Made by a program: the position numbers and the translations under genes. 64,000 nt of DNA from Glebionis coronaria (taxonomy: Eukaryota; Streptophyta; Magnoliopsida; Asterales; Asteraceae): positions 592,385,895-592,449,894 of the forward strand of contig CM046880.1 of the NCBI GenBank assembly GCA_025667525.1. The letters run 5' to 3'. Position 1 is the stretch's first letter, and every line of letters begins with the position of its first letter. The notes beneath the pieces were generated by a model. That model was not told where the DNA came from. It was given only the letters and a program-made list of their open reading frames with translations, and did not search any database. Of this stretch, positions 43,221-55,172 are shown piece by piece.

Positions 43221-45952
43221 GGGAGGTCACTCCAAACAAGGGCGTTACCCAAGTTACAATAATAAGAAAAACCTAGCATACTATGCTTGTCTTGAGCTCG
43301 TAGTCTTCGTCTTTCTTTTTCTTTTTCTTTTCTGGTGAACATGCTGATGTGATCTTTGATATCAATCTTGAGCATTAATCTCTTGCCTTGATCTCGTGCA
43401 TCCATCACTTGTGATCTTCGCCTCTTCGAGACCTCACGTCCCACATACTTATACCTTAGTAATTCTTGAAAGCTTCAGAGTTCGATACAGCGGAAGACTT
43501 AACTTTTAGGCTTTCTTGAATTAGATGAGGTATTAAGTGCATAAAGTATAAGCATGCGGGGACGACTTCTTCTCGGATTCCGCAACGCCACCGTCTTCAA
43601 ATGCCGCAACATAAGTAGACACGAACGAAATGGCTTTGAACATTTCATTCTAAATCGGTAGCATTTTACCTCCGGTCGGTGAAGACCGTTGGACGATATT
43701 AGATATCGTACCCGTGACGGATAGTTTCAATTAAGTAACTTCCTGACAGGATTTCGCGGGTAAACCCGTTCTCTTTATTCGACCGTCCAAAGCTGACTGC
43801 GAACATAAAGAGTGAATCATTTGGATAATAATATCCGCATGATTTGAAGCCGTCAATTCATGTTCCTGGAACAAGTGAAATTCAATTAAGAACCGCACCA
43901 TCGTTGCTTTCCAGTTGTCACGAGCTTGATTCATATAGAATCTTGCAAGTTACCTACCAAGTGCTGTTTGAGGTTAACACTAGAAGGATTTCCACTCATC
44001 ACTGTGAATACTAAGGTATCACTCTGAGTGTTCTGGAAAGATTACTAAGATATTGCGTAGAGGCCTGGAACGTGTTTAAATTCAGTTAAGAATTAAACAG
44101 CTGTTGCTTTCCAGTTATCACAAGTTTGATTCATAAAGAATCGCACAAGTCACCTACCATGAGCTTTTTGATATTCGCTCAAGAAGGATTTCCATCTTCA
44201 TTGTAAATACTTTCGTATTACTCGGATGTTCAGGCAAGATCATGAAGATTTTGCGTAGGACTCTTAAAATCTTTCTTACTTTTCACAGTGTGTGAAGAAG
44301 CAAGGAAATATGAAAGTGTATCCTCATGAGATATTTGATGATCTCAAATGGCTTTAGACTCGATCGTGCATTTTGGATTTTAGTGATCGGAGGCTGGAGA
44401 GGAGTGCCACCTTTTCAATACCAATTTATTCAGAGTGAATAAATCAATAGATAACGTGTTGTCTCCGTGTGATTAAAACAAATACCTTTCGAGAGATATC
44501 TGAGTTAGCTGGGATGGGTTGTGCATTGCATCACTGGGTCCATGATGTCTGTCTTTAATATCAAGAATCATTGACAATGATCTCAATAGCATATGTATTG
44601 ACCCGGTTTCTGCCTAAAGTTGTAAGGAGGGCTTCTTTCTTTACACCCTTTATCTTTACAATTCTTTTTCATTCTTCAACCCCTTCAATGCTTACCAATA
44701 CGTCATAACTAGCACCTTGTTGTGATTGTTCCAGTGCTAACTTAAGTACTTGGTCGGCATTCAGCTACGTTCACAATCTTTCTCCAACTTTCCTAAGGAC
44801 TACTATTTCTAGCTATGGAATGTCCTTGGGAAGATTCCTCCGGTTTTGGAAGAATCATAGGACTTAACCTATCCTACCATCCTTATGTCACCACAAACTT
44901 CATCGTCGTGAAATAAATGGGTTTAGGGTAAGTATATGTCACCATGAAAATCTATTTTGATAAAGCAATCCGTTTTGCTCCCCCTTAACATATGCCACGA
45001 TATTCGAAAACATTTTGCATATGTCGGGATGAGCCAGCACATTAAGTCAAACCATTTGTGATAATATCCCATATTAAATCACATTTTCTCCCCCATATTA
45101 AAAATATTAACCTAGTCGATGTTTTTAATATCAATTGATTTAATGAAGTTTTAACAAAGGTTTTGGGAAGAAAAATGCAAGTCCGTTTAATCTTCAAGAT
45201 ATCAAATGTATGAGATATGATACCGATTTGTAACATGATCACATATTCACTATATTAGAAAAGAATTGACAAGGTTGGACCTGATAGATGAGAACATCAT
45301 ATGATAAGATCAAATGGTTCTTGTCAGTATATGTTGGTCGCCTCGTCACGTCTGAAGTCATCTCTTGACACCACACGTACGATTGGTGTTGTTGTCTTGA
45401 CACCAACTTGTGAACTTGGCACGTTCGGCATCGAAGATTCTGAATACTTGACAGTTGCTCCCCCTCAATTGTTGACCCGTGTTCTATCGAAAGAGCTGTA
45501 GTCGTCGGTTGAGTAGTCGCATCGTCGAGTATGTAGATACCAATTGTAGATAGCATGGTTGTAGAGATGATAGCTTCATAAAAACAAGACTTCTCTTGTT
45601 TTGGCAAATAAATGCACTGAAACGTACATATATTTGTGTTAGACCAAGTTATAAAGTAAACTTGATCCCTTACAAGGTTTTAAAGTAAACCTTGCCCGAG
45701 AAAATTAATTCCCGTTGTGAGCCAAAGCTTTCATAAGAAATACTTGACTTTAATATGAAAACCGGGTTGCAGTCAGAAGTAACTACAAGCCATGTAGGCA
45801 TGTTTTATGAAATATTTACAACTTATGTACGAACTCTATTTATGGCGCCGTGTCAATATTAATCAACATTTCTAAGGCCGTAAATATTATCGTACCAAAA
45901 GACATGCCTTTGAAAAATAAAGTAAAAATATTTTTGGATTTATATGAAATTT
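43221..45952 (-). other. long 3' non-coding region of the copia element
   Basis: About 2.7 kb separates RNase H from the PPT, which is unusually long. I find no recognisable protein. One 122-codon minus frame (45239-45607) has no family signal. The region includes a 200-bp tandem duplication. Confidence 0.6.
43868..44270 (-). repeat. 200-bp tandem duplication in the 3' non-coding region
   Basis: GCTTTCCAGTTGTCACGAGC at 43906 and its diverged twin at 44106 set a 200-bp period. Matching runs continue through AAGGATTTCCA and TTGCGTAG. The copies are perhaps 80% identical. Confidence 0.75.
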
Positions 45953-47020
45953 TCAATTTTTATGGTTTTTATATGGTTTTATATTTTTGTATTTTGCTTT
46001 TGTGGATAAAAATATAAACAATATATACAGATGATCACCAAGGATACGGAGAATAGTTTTACCAAGACTATTCTTTCGCTTATCTGCTAGTTCCTTTAGA
46101 GTCTCAGGCGAGAAGGTTCTCATTCCTAGCTTGTCGGCCAAAAATTCAATTCGAGCGCGATCTAAAGCCTTCGTGAAAATATCCGCCAATTGATACTCAG
46201 ATCGGACAAAGTAAAGCTCGATTACTCCATTTTCCACTTGCTCCTTGATGAAGTGGTAGCGAATGTCAATATGATTCGACCGGGAGAATTGAATGTTGTT
46301 GTAGCATAAGGCAATTGCACTCTTGTTGTCACAATACATCGGAATCTTGTTGAAACCTAGACCATAGTCGGTTAATTGCGATCTCATCCAAAGAATTTGA
46401 GCACAGCAACCGGACATAGCTATGTATTCTGCTTCCGTACTTGAAATTGCAGCGCTTTTCTGCCTTTTCGATGCCCAACTGATTAGTCGATCTCCTAGTA
46501 GTTGCAAAGTTCCACTCGTGCTACGCCTTGTATCTTGACAACCCGCGTGATCCGCATCTGCATATGCCATTAGTGCAATAGAAGAGTCCTTCGAATACCA
46601 AAGTCCCCGATTAATGGTTCCTTTAAGATATCGAAAGATCCTTTTAACAGTAGCTAAGTGTAACTCAGTAGGCCTAGTTTGATACCTGGCACACATACAT
46701 ATAGCAAACTGAAGATCAGGGCGACTGGCTGTGATATACAGAAGAGTACCGATCATTCCACGATAAAGTGTCGGATCAACGGCAACTCCATGTGGATCTG
46801 CATCAAGCTTAGATTTCTCCACCATTGGAGTGTCCACGGGGTCGCAAGATTCCATCTTATATTTCTTAAGCGATTCAAGGGCATATTTGGATTGATTAAT
46901 AAAGATGCCTCTGGGACTCTGAGATATCTGAAGACCTAAGAAGAATGATACCTTGCCCATCATTGACATCTTAAACTTGGAAAACTTGGGTCGAGGCTGC
47001 AAATATAATATCATCAACAT
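45953..47020 (-). pseudogene. copia RT C-terminal part and RNase H
   Basis: The frame picks up after a deletion in RT ([20 protein letters not shown]) and covers the rest of RT and RNase H ([19 protein letters not shown] near residue 150, [12 protein letters not shown] near 193, [10 protein letters not shown] near 247), ending after [11 protein letters not shown]. The catalytic residues of copia RNase H appear present. It overlaps the preceding RT frame by 50 bp in a different frame. The deletion removes about ten residues after [11 protein letters not shown] and shifts the frame. Confidence 0.85.
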
Positions 47021-47552
47021 ATATTTGTACCATAATCATATCTTTACCTCGTTTCTGAATGAACAGCGTGGGATCCACCTTGCCTTTTGCGAAGCCTTGA
47101 GTAATGAGGAATTGTGACAATAGATCATACCATGCGCGTGGAGCTTGCTTCAACCCATATAGAGCCTTCTTAAGCTTGTACACATGATTAGGATAATTAG
47201 GATTCACAAAACCATCCGGCTGTTGAACATAAACTTCTTCCTTGATTTCACCATTAAGAAATGCCGTCTTCACATCCATCTGATAGACGATCATATTCAT
47301 ATGGGCTGCATAAGCGAGGAATAGTCTAATAGCTTCCAAACGGGCAACAGGTGCAAAGGATTCCATAAATTCGACGCCCAATAATTGCTTGTATCCACGA
47401 GCTACTAGTCGAGCTTTGTTTTTCAATATTCCGCCTAACTCATCGAGTTTCACCTTGTAAACCCATTTCAAAGTGAGTAACTGCACTTGATCCGGGCATG
47501 GGACAAGTTCCCAAACATCAAGACGTATGAATTCGTTAAGTTCTTCTTGCAT
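46971..47552 (-). pseudogene. copia reverse transcriptase, N-terminal and palm part
   Basis: [20 protein letters not shown] begins the copia RT domain and the frame runs to [11 protein letters not shown], the catalytic Asp pair, near residues 178-188, then leaves frame. Upstream it is cut off from integrase by two stops three codons before this Met (TGA at 47562-47564 and TAA at 47556-47558), all in the same frame. An unbroken copy would therefore need only those two codons changed here. Confidence 0.85.
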
Positions 47553-47561
47553 AGCTTATAT

Positions 47562-49502
47562 TCAACAGGATTGAGTAAAAGCTTGTTGCCATGTCTTAGG
47601 TTCAACTTCAGTGAGAAAAGCATCAAAGTGACAAAACATTGCACTTTCTTGTAACTGACTTCTTGTGGATACCGGACGATTAGGGTCACCAATAATAGAA
47701 TCTATAGGATGATCCTTTGTCCACTTGATGTCATGTTCACGAATCCGTGGATTGGAGTAAACTGTAGAAGGAGCTTCCTCTGAGGTGGACGACCCGGCTT
47801 GATTTGGGTCGGGAATTGGTATACCAAAGAATGGAAGTTCACGCATTTGAGCGAATTCCAAATCGTGATCATCATCATCCTCTTCATCATCAATAGGCAT
47901 GACATGGGTAGTTGAAACATGTGTTGGTTGAGAATTACTTGTTGAAGGTATATCTTGACCATTAGGTGCAGATATATCTGATTGTGCAACGGTTGCTGGA
48001 GCGACAACTTCGGTTACCGGAACTATTACCTCAGGTTCTGGAGCAACAATACTTGGAGGAGTAAAGAATTCATCAAAGAACGGTTGAAACAACGTATCAC
48101 ATTCCTTCCTAGTAGGTGGTGTAAATGATGATGAAGTAGGGTTGTTTGGGACAAGACCAGAACTAATGTTACTGGGTCCCATTTCATGAAGTGCAGGTTC
48201 AGAGCTGCTTTGCTCAGAAGCCATTGCTGTCAGCTCATCAAAATCAACATTCATAGTTTCGAGGATCTTGCGAGAGTTACGGTTGTAGATTCGGTATGCC
48301 TTCTTTGCGGGTGCGTAACCAATGAAAATACCAATATCAGCCTTTGGTTGAAGTTTTCCCAAATTGTCACCATCATTATTTGGATAGCAAAGAGAACCAA
48401 ATACATGAAGATATGATAAATCTGGTACTTTTCCATGGAGAAGCTCATAAGGTGTTTTACCATGGCGTTTACGAATTAGTGACCGGTTTTGGGTGTACAC
48501 TGCTGTAGATACTGCTTCTGCCCATAAAAACAATGGAGCCTTTGCGTAAATTAACATCGTTCGAGAAGCTTCCATAAGTGTGCGATTTCGCCTTTCAACG
48601 ACACCGTTTTGTTGTGGAGTGCGTGCAACGGATGTTTCATGAGATATGCCAACTTCTTCATAATAATCACGCAAAATTTGATTCACAAATTCGGTTCCAT
48701 TATCTGTACGAATGCGTCGGACAGTAGTGTTGAGACGCACTTGAATCATCTTGAGAAATCTGATGATGAATTTAGGTGCCTCATTTTTTGTTTTAAGAAA
48801 TTTCACCCATGTAAACCGAGAGTAATCATCGACAATGACGAGGATGTACTTTTTGCCACTAAGACTTTCAACACGCATTGGCCCACAAAGATCCATATGC
48901 AACAGATAAAGTTTCTCTTGGTTGGTGTCTTCAGTCTTGGGTTTGTAAGACTTCTTAGTGCTTTTCCTCATTGTACACGCGGAACACAAATGATCCTTGA
49001 GAAATGATAGTTTAGGAAGACCACGAACAAGTTCGTTTTTCACCAAGTGATTAATAGCGTCAAAGTTAAGATGAGATAACCGTCGATGCCATAACCATGA
49101 CTTAGTCTTCGATGCTTTGGAGAGAAGACATACGGGAGAAGCGGCCATCATGTCTTGTAGAGACAAAGTATACAAATTATTCCCTCGAGTACCTTTCAAT
49201 AAATCAACCCCTTCCAAATTACGAATGAAGCAGGTATGCTCTCGAAAAGCAACTTCTAGGTTTGCATCACAAAATTGTCCCACAGAAAATAAGTTGTGAC
49301 CGAGACCTTCCACGTAATACACTCTTGAAGTTATAACATTCCCAATATGATATTCACCATAACCCATTATCTTTGCAATATGATCATTACCAAATCGAAC
49401 CGTACCAAGAAACTTGCTGACGAAATTTCTGAGCTGAGAGCGATCTCCGGTCATATGCTTGGAGCAACCAGAGTCCAAATACCAGAGAACAATTTGGACC
49501 AC
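47562..49502 (-). pseudogene. copia protease end, pre-integrase and integrase
   Basis: The frame has LDSGCSKHMTGDRS near residues 9-22. The pre-integrase zinc finger reads LWHRRLSHLN then LCSACTMRK (about 135-182). The integrase acids appear as LHMDLCGP (about 207), RTDNGTEF (about 265) and QQNGVVERRNRT (about 300). A Pro/Ser-rich linker leads toward RT. It overlaps the gag frame by 52 bp in the -1 frame. I see no classical slippery heptamer there, and related elements use one continuous frame, so an indel is more likely than programmed frameshifting. Confidence 0.85.
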
Positions 49503-52500
49503 CTGTTTTCAATAACAACAGTAGACAATGCATTGGAAACTATTGGTTCCGGAGTGTTAGCAGATAAAGATATAGAATTATCAGAATTGCTAACATTTTT
49601 GAGACCCTTAGATTTCCTACGTTTTCTAATGTGAGTTTTAGCACTAACAGGTTTTACTGTTCCAACTTTCTTAGGTTTTGGATTATTCGCGGGCACTACA
49701 GTGGGAGTAGTCCTATTTAAAGGGCACTTGGTTCCTACAGTAGTGTCAGTGTTCCTAGTTAAAGGACACGCTTGTGTTTTGGTAGCCTTGGTACTCCTAG
49801 TTAAAGGGCACGCTTTCTTCACTTCAGTGGGAGTGATCCTAGTTAAAGGGCACATATTTCCTGCTATAGTGAAAGTTCTACCAATGGGGCGCCACATCCA
49901 ACCAACTTGGGTTAACACTTTCCCAGTCGGTTTCCATTCTAATCCTTTTTTCCGGGCATGCATCTCATTCACATGGTCAATAAGGCAAGAATCATGACGA
50001 CTAGAAAACATACATTCATTGCAATTCCAACATTTCAAATTAGAATTCACAGTAGGCTTAGAACGCTGCACAACCGCAGAGTCTTTAGGTTTAGCTACAT
50101 GATTCTTTTTATTCAAAACAGAAATAACATTCCTAGGATGGGCTTCTACTTTCTTCTTCACTTGACTACTAGATGGGGGAAAGATCCTATCATTCTTCTT
50201 GTTTCTTTTAAGCTTAGATCTTTGAGCCTTAGTAGTGGTGCTTACTCCTGTAGAAGGCAACACGGGAATATTAGAAGCTGGTTTTGATTCCGCCTTATCT
50301 TTAGTAACCAAAGTTTGAGATGGTTTAGTCCTAGGGCCCTTGTTAAGTGGTGTGACGGCTATAAGGGTTCTTTTGATTGCACTAGAGGACGATGCTGAGA
50401 TTGTGGCTGCGTTATCCACAACATTCTTACCTTTTAGAGTACGAAGTGTTTCCTTTAACTCAGCCAAGACCAGATTTTTATCACAAATTTGTTCCCTCAA
50501 ATCAGATATTTCCACCGACTTTCGATTCAATTGTTCAATCAACGATTGATTCTGTGCAGTGGTATCAACACATGCGGGCTGTACTGAATCGAAGAGTCGT
50601 GTATTTTTCTGTTTTAAGTTATCAACTTTGGACAAAATCTTGGAAACTTGATTGTCTAGATCAAGTCTAAAACTCTCAGCTGCCTCAAGTACGTTCACAC
50701 AGTTAAGCTCCTTAGATTTCTCTATTTCTATCGGCAAAGAGTTAGCAACTTTGTCACTTGGCTGACGATGTTTTGATTGTAAATTCAATCGAAAATTCTT
50801 TTCAAAATTTGCATCATCGATATTAACACCTTCGAATGACGTTTCAAAGATTTCTTGAATAAATTGTTGCTTGCATTCAAGCGAAATACAATGTGTTTGA
50901 ATCTCATCAAAACGTTTTGAAAGCGAAGAATATGAATCTTGAAGCTTTAAAAATTCAGCGTCAGATTCATGACAAGTACTATCTACCACAGTATCCACAG
51001 ATTCAACATTATGCACAATAGAATCATTATCAACACTTGTATTCACACAGACAGAAACTATATCATGAGACATCACTTGATTCAGAAGCAGATCATTATG
51101 GCGTGAAACCCGTTCTATTTCAAGTAAACTGTTTTCATAAGCATCTTCCATTTCATTGAAAACACGTCTAACTTCTTCTATTTCCAAAAACAAATCTTGA
51201 TCAATATTACGAAGACAAGCTTTAACATTGTTTACAAACGAAACAATTTCATCTCGAAACGCAGCTCTAGTGTGCTCAAAGTTCCATTCACCTTCCGTTA
51301 TGGCCGTGGCCGTTGTACGTTCCAAAATGACCTTGTCAAAATTGGCTAAGTGTTGGTGAACCGTATTTAAGTTAACGGACGCCTTACTTACCAGTGGAAT
51401 TAACTTCGTTAAATCCTTTTTGACGAGTGTAGGAGACGTACTAGGAAGGTTTTCACTTGACAAACTTTGGGGCACAAGAACTGTTAATTCTGCTAATTCC
51501 TTTTGTAAGCGAATGCGTGTCTTTTTCGAAAATTGATCTTTTTTATGTTGATCATAATCAATTGTATGGAATTTTGAAAGCATTTTAGAATGAGTTTCAT
51601 CCCCAAGTGATTGTGTCTCCTCAGTACTACGAACAAAAGGTGCTTCTTTCGATTTTCTAATTATGGTCATGTCATAAAGACCGGGAATATATTCCTGAGC
51701 TTGTTTTGCATAACCGGGATTAGGTGGTAAATCTTGAAGACGCTTAAGTTCGAATTCTTTAAATGATTTAGTTAAAAGATGAACCTTTTCTGTGGAAGCG
51801 TATTGTTTTAAAAGCTGTTGTTCTTTGAATTTAAGAAGTTTGGTAGCATTAATTTCCGATTCAACCTTTTTAGACTCGAGAGTTTCGAAATCCATTTTAA
51901 GTTTCTGAAAATCATTGACAACCGACTCTTTTTCTTTTAATTCATTGGAAAGATTAGCTTTTAATGATTCTATTTCTTTCAAGTGTTCAATCTTTTCAAA
52001 ACGAAATTGGTCAAATTCAGAACATGTTATTTTCTCTTCTTGAGGGACCATTTCAAAAGTTTTGAACTTTTCTTTATGCAACGCAAGCTCAGCAGTTAGG
52101 GTGGAATTCGTATCTACGGATTGTCTGAGGGCCATATGCATTTGATCAATAATATGTTTAGGCACCATGACCAAATCATGTTGAGCATAAGATTCCATAC
52201 CCGTCGTAGCATTTGGTTGAGGTTCACTCAAATGTGTAGGATTGGGTACCACATCATTTGAGTTACTAGTTCCCGAATGCTGTTCAAGGTTGTCATTGTC
52301 ATGCCCAACTTGATGTTGGTTATCATCAATATTATTAGATGTGGTTGGTACCTCACTGATGACATCAGAACCGTAGTGAGAGAGATTAGCAACGAGAGCA
52401 GCTTGGGCAGAGTGAATGTCATCACAATCAGAATCATATGCGTCAAGGTCATCTGCTTGATAAGCTGCATTAGAAGTAGAAACGACTGCAATGCCTTCAG

Positions 52501-53965
52501 TATCTGCTGCCCCTGGGTCTGCAAGAAATGCCAACTCCTCTGAATCCAAAATCTTCCCTTTAGACTGAGCATCAACCAAATACATCTTCTCACGAAACCA
52601 TGCATCATCCCTCCTCCTTTTCGGTTGAGTGCATTCCCTAGCCATATGACCTTGTCCTCGGCAATTGTAGCAAGTCACAACCTTCTTAGGACCAATAGGA
52701 CTCCCATTTACACTAGCTTGAGAATTCACAGATTGATTGTTCCCAGTCCTTGTAGGAGGTCCATATGAATTTTGCCTTTCCTGAATAGGTTGCACCGTCA
52801 CTTGACCATCTTGAACAGTGGCTTGTTGTCGAGGATTTGATGAGTTGCGGAGCTGATTGTTTGTTGGTGGAAATCCTCTAGTTGCAACAAGTTTTGAAAA
52901 GTAGGCGGTGAGATGGTTTAGAACATCAGCTGGCGTATCATTTGGAGTAAAGACCGGTGCTTGGATTGGTGGAAGTTCATTAGAGTAGAAAGCTTGTGCT
53001 GGTTGTGCTTCTATTGGAAAATATCCTTGCTGAGGAGTATAGCCCAATGGAGAAGTGTTGGCTTGTAATGGTGATGTTTGATATGGTGGTTGCTGTTGAA
53101 AAGATTGTTGATGAACACTTTGTTGATATTCTTGCTGTGGCATCATTGATGGTTGATAAGATGGTTGCTGTGGTTGCTGATAGATGTGTGGTGGTGGCTG
53201 CTGCAAGTATGATGGTTGTTGATAAGTATAAGCCATGTTTTGTTGAGAAGCATACATTGCAAGTGGATCATGAACTTGAGGTGTAGACACCCGAGCCTCG
53301 ATCACATGGCATTCGTGTTGTTGAAGAAAAGCTTGAAGTTGATCCACATTGGTGTTATGCAAGTCCTTAGCCAATTTAACATCCGTCACGTATTTTTTCC
53401 ATTCTGGAGGAAGAGTGTTCAAATACTTGGTGTTCAATTGAAAGGTAGGAATTGCCATGCCATAGATATTTAGCTCATTCAACAATAGGGTAAATCTCAG
53501 ATAGTAATCATTGAGAGTCTCCCCTGGCACATAGGCAAACTTATCAAAAGTATCATAAAGCTTACACTCTCGTTCTTGTTTAGTTAACGAGGTGCCTTGC
53601 ATTAGAACATGAATTCTATCCCATAACTCTTTGGCAACTTTATGTTTGCTGACGAGTTTGTAGACATCTGGAGGAAGAGCTTGGAGAATGATGTTTGTAG
53701 CATACTTATCACATTTATCTTGAATCTTCATATCTCCAGTCAACTCACCCATTGTGCGAGGACGAGTGGTCGTACCTTCCGTCACAGTACCATAATCTAA
53801 TGGTCCATTGAGCACTGATGCCCAAATTAGATGTCCATTCTCCTTGTTCAACATATAAAGTTCCATTCGGGAAGCCCATTCCTCATACATAGTCTTCACC
53901 AACATTGGTGGACGATTATCCGTACCCGAGAGGATGGACTTGTCCGTAAGAGATGTGTAGTCCAT
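49451..53965 (-). CDS. copia Gag with very long coiled-coil extension (1504 aa)
   Basis: The structural protein of the virus-like particle. Residues 1-240 form the copia capsid domain (KTMYEEWASRMELYMLNKE; a UBN2-type fold by recognition). Residues 225-330 are Gln/Pro/Tyr-rich. A full CCHC knuckle, CYNCRGQGHMAREC, lies near 436-449. Residues 600-1180 are largely predicted coiled coil by heptad look. A Cys-His stretch CWNCNECMFSSRHDSC follows near 1310, then four or five CPLTR repeats (about 1370-1420) and the start of the protease region. Gag of about 1500 residues is several times longer than classical copia Gag. It is the only fully open gene of this element. Confidence 0.85.
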   Translation of the reverse strand: MDYTSLTDKSILSGTDNRPPMLVKTMYEEWASRMELYMLNKENGHLIWASVLNGPLDYGTVTEGTTTRPRTMGELTGDMKIQDKCDKYATNIILQALPPDVYKLVSKHKVAKELWDRIHVLMQGTSLTKQERECKLYDTFDKFAYVPGETLNDYYLRFTLLLNELNIYGMAIPTFQLNTKYLNTLPPEWKKYVTDVKLAKDLHNTNVDQLQAFLQQHECHVIEARVSTPQVHDPLAMYASQQNMAYTYQQPSYLQQPPPHIYQQPQQPSYQPSMMPQQEYQQSVHQQSFQQQPPYQTSPLQANTSPLGYTPQQGYFPIEAQPAQAFYSNELPPIQAPVFTPNDTPADVLNHLTAYFSKLVATRGFPPTNNQLRNSSNPRQQATVQDGQVTVQPIQERQNSYGPPTRTGNNQSVNSQASVNGSPIGPKKVVTCYNCRGQGHMARECTQPKRRRDDAWFREKMYLVDAQSKGKILDSEELAFLADPGAADTEGIAVVSTSNAAYQADDLDAYDSDCDDIHSAQAALVANLSHYGSDVISEVPTTSNNIDDNQHQVGHDNDNLEQHSGTSNSNDVVPNPTHLSEPQPNATTGMESYAQHDLVMVPKHIIDQMHMALRQSVDTNSTLTAELALHKEKFKTFEMVPQEEKITCSEFDQFRFEKIEHLKEIESLKANLSNELKEKESVVNDFQKLKMDFETLESKKVESEINATKLLKFKEQQLLKQYASTEKVHLLTKSFKEFELKRLQDLPPNPGYAKQAQEYIPGLYDMTIIRKSKEAPFVRSTEETQSLGDETHSKMLSKFHTIDYDQHKKDQFSKKTRIRLQKELAELTVLVPQSLSSENLPSTSPTLVKKDLTKLIPLVSKASVNLNTVHQHLANFDKVILERTTATAITEGEWNFEHTRAAFRDEIVSFVNNVKACLRNIDQDLFLEIEEVRRVFNEMEDAYENSLLEIERVSRHNDLLLNQVMSHDIVSVCVNTSVDNDSIVHNVESVDTVVDSTCHESDAEFLKLQDSYSSLSKRFDEIQTHCISLECKQQFIQEIFETSFEGVNIDDANFEKNFRLNLQSKHRQPSDKVANSLPIEIEKSKELNCVNVLEAAESFRLDLDNQVSKILSKVDNLKQKNTRLFDSVQPACVDTTAQNQSLIEQLNRKSVEISDLREQICDKNLVLAELKETLRTLKGKNVVDNAATISASSSSAIKRTLIAVTPLNKGPRTKPSQTLVTKDKAESKPASNIPVLPSTGVSTTTKAQRSKLKRNKKNDRIFPPSSSQVKKKVEAHPRNVISVLNKKNHVAKPKDSAVVQRSKPTVNSNLKCWNCNECMFSSRHDSCLIDHVNEMHARKKGLEWKPTGKVLTQVGWMWRPIGRTFTIAGNMCPLTRITPTEVKKACPLTRSTKATKTQACPLTRNTDTTVGTKCPLNRTTPTVVPANNPKPKKVGTVKPVSAKTHIRKRRKSKGLKNVSNSDNSISLSANTPEPIVSNALSTVVIENRWSKLFSGIWTLVAPSI
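49710..49870 (-). repeat. CPLTR-coding short repeat in gag
   Basis: CCTAGTTAAAGGGCAC (plus strand) and close variants recur about 40-45 bp apart, coding Cys-Pro-Leu-Thr-Arg each time on the minus strand. One unit reads CPLNR. Confidence 0.8.
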
Positions 53966-54149
53966 TTCAATAAGTTAAGATTTACAAAGTTGATCGAACA
54001 ATGAAATAAGGTTAAGTATTTTTGTGTTGTTGTGAGTTAAAAACGAGAAACAATGTTAAAATCCCCTAAAATATGTTCTCGATAAACCAAAAATTCCAAG
54101 TCAAAATTACACACGATTGTTCGAAATTTTTTATGGAATAATTTTTGGA

Positions 54150-54535
54150 TTGTCGGAATGTCTAGATCGGAATACCAGATCGGAATGTCAGATCGCAAAG
54201 TCCAGATCGCAAAGCAAGGCTGTCGAAATGTTTAGATCGCAAAGTCCAGATCGTAATGTAACTTGGTCGGAATGATGGAGGTATCGGAATGCCTAGATCG
54301 AAATGCAATGCTGTCGAAATGTTCAGATCGCAAAGCCCTATCGTAAAGATTCAGATCGCAATGAACTATCGGAATACTCAGATCGCAATACCCAGATCGC
54401 AAAGTAGCTGACAAAATTCGAGCAGAGTAACGACTTAAAATACTTCCTTATACCCGTCGGAATCCCAGATCGCAAAGTACGATCGAAATGTCCAGATCGG
54501 AATAAGTAAGAAAATCCAACGATCGCAATGTAGAA
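54150..54535 (-). repeat. ATCGNAAWG motif array
   Basis: About 22 direct copies, consensus (AG)ATCG(C/G/A/T)AA(T/A)(G/A), read on the plus strand. In the sense of the element this is CWTTNCGATCT. The variable position and the spacing argue against simple slippage. Confidence 0.8.
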
Positions 54536-54835
54536 CCAAACCCTTTCCGATGGTAAGGTTATTGCGATGGAACCCCACGTACAAATTGTACTTTCCGATG
54601 GATGTTTCTGCTAGAATTTCGGAATGAAGAACACCAACTTTTTTGCACTTTTGATCCAAGAAAACTGATGTTTTAATGAAAACCAAGATACCAAGAACAC
54701 TCTTAAGCACGAATCCCTATGTTACACTACTTTAAACTTCGATCCAACACAAAAAAATTTGAAGATTCGGCTCAAAACAAACCAACAATCTACGAAATGT
54801 TTAGAACACAAAAACAAACCTATATTTCATCCCAA

Positions 54836-54848
54836 GCTCTTGATACCA
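54836..54848 (-). other. primer binding site, initiator tRNA-Met type
   Basis: The minus strand reads TGGTATCAAGAGC two bases inside the LTR. It matches the tRNA-iMet complement except for one extra A. Confidence 0.85.
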
Positions 54849-54850
54849 TT

Positions 54851-55172
54851 TGTAGATTTGTAAATCTATACTTATGTTTTTAGAGAGAGAAAGAGATAGA
54901 GAAATGGTGGATTTCACACTTTAGAGAGAGAAACTAAGAAAGAACTATGTGTAAAATAAGAAAACCACACACCCTCTCCATCAAAGGAGAGGGTTTATAT
55001 ACCCAAGCCCTTGTCATGGGCTTGGGCTTACATTTTGGGCCGGCCTACACATGTTGTAGGCTAGGCTTGTTCTTGTTAAATAATTAAAGAAAGTTAACTA
55101 AACTACGAGCTATTACATGGACTATTAATGGAGTGACCGATCCTTCTTAATACGTAAAACGTATTTCCAACA
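54851..55172 (-). repeat. 5' LTR of the 12.3-kb copia element
   Basis: Differs from the other LTR only at AAAGAG/AACGAG, GGAGAGG/GGAAAGG and TTTCCAACA/TTTTCAACA. Confidence 0.95.
54994..55001 (-). promoter_or_regulatory. LTR TATA box
   Basis: The minus strand reads GGGTATATAAACC here, a strong plant TATA box in the LTR that would drive the full-length transcript. Confidence 0.65.

Larger units (their letters stand above)
53966..54850 (-). other. leader between PBS and gag with GATCGNAA motif array
   Basis: The 0.9-kb leader has no gene. From 54150 to 54535 some 22 copies of a 9-10 bp motif occur (AGATCGCAAAG, AGATCGGAATG, GTCGAAATG and similar on the plus strand), all in one direction, spaced 10-25 bp. 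Confidence 0.75.

Noticed and set aside
49451..49502. Programmed -1 frameshift between gag and pol in the 12.3-kb element
   Set aside because: No slippery heptamer or obvious stimulatory structure seen, other lesions are present, and related elements have one continuous frame; an indel is simpler.
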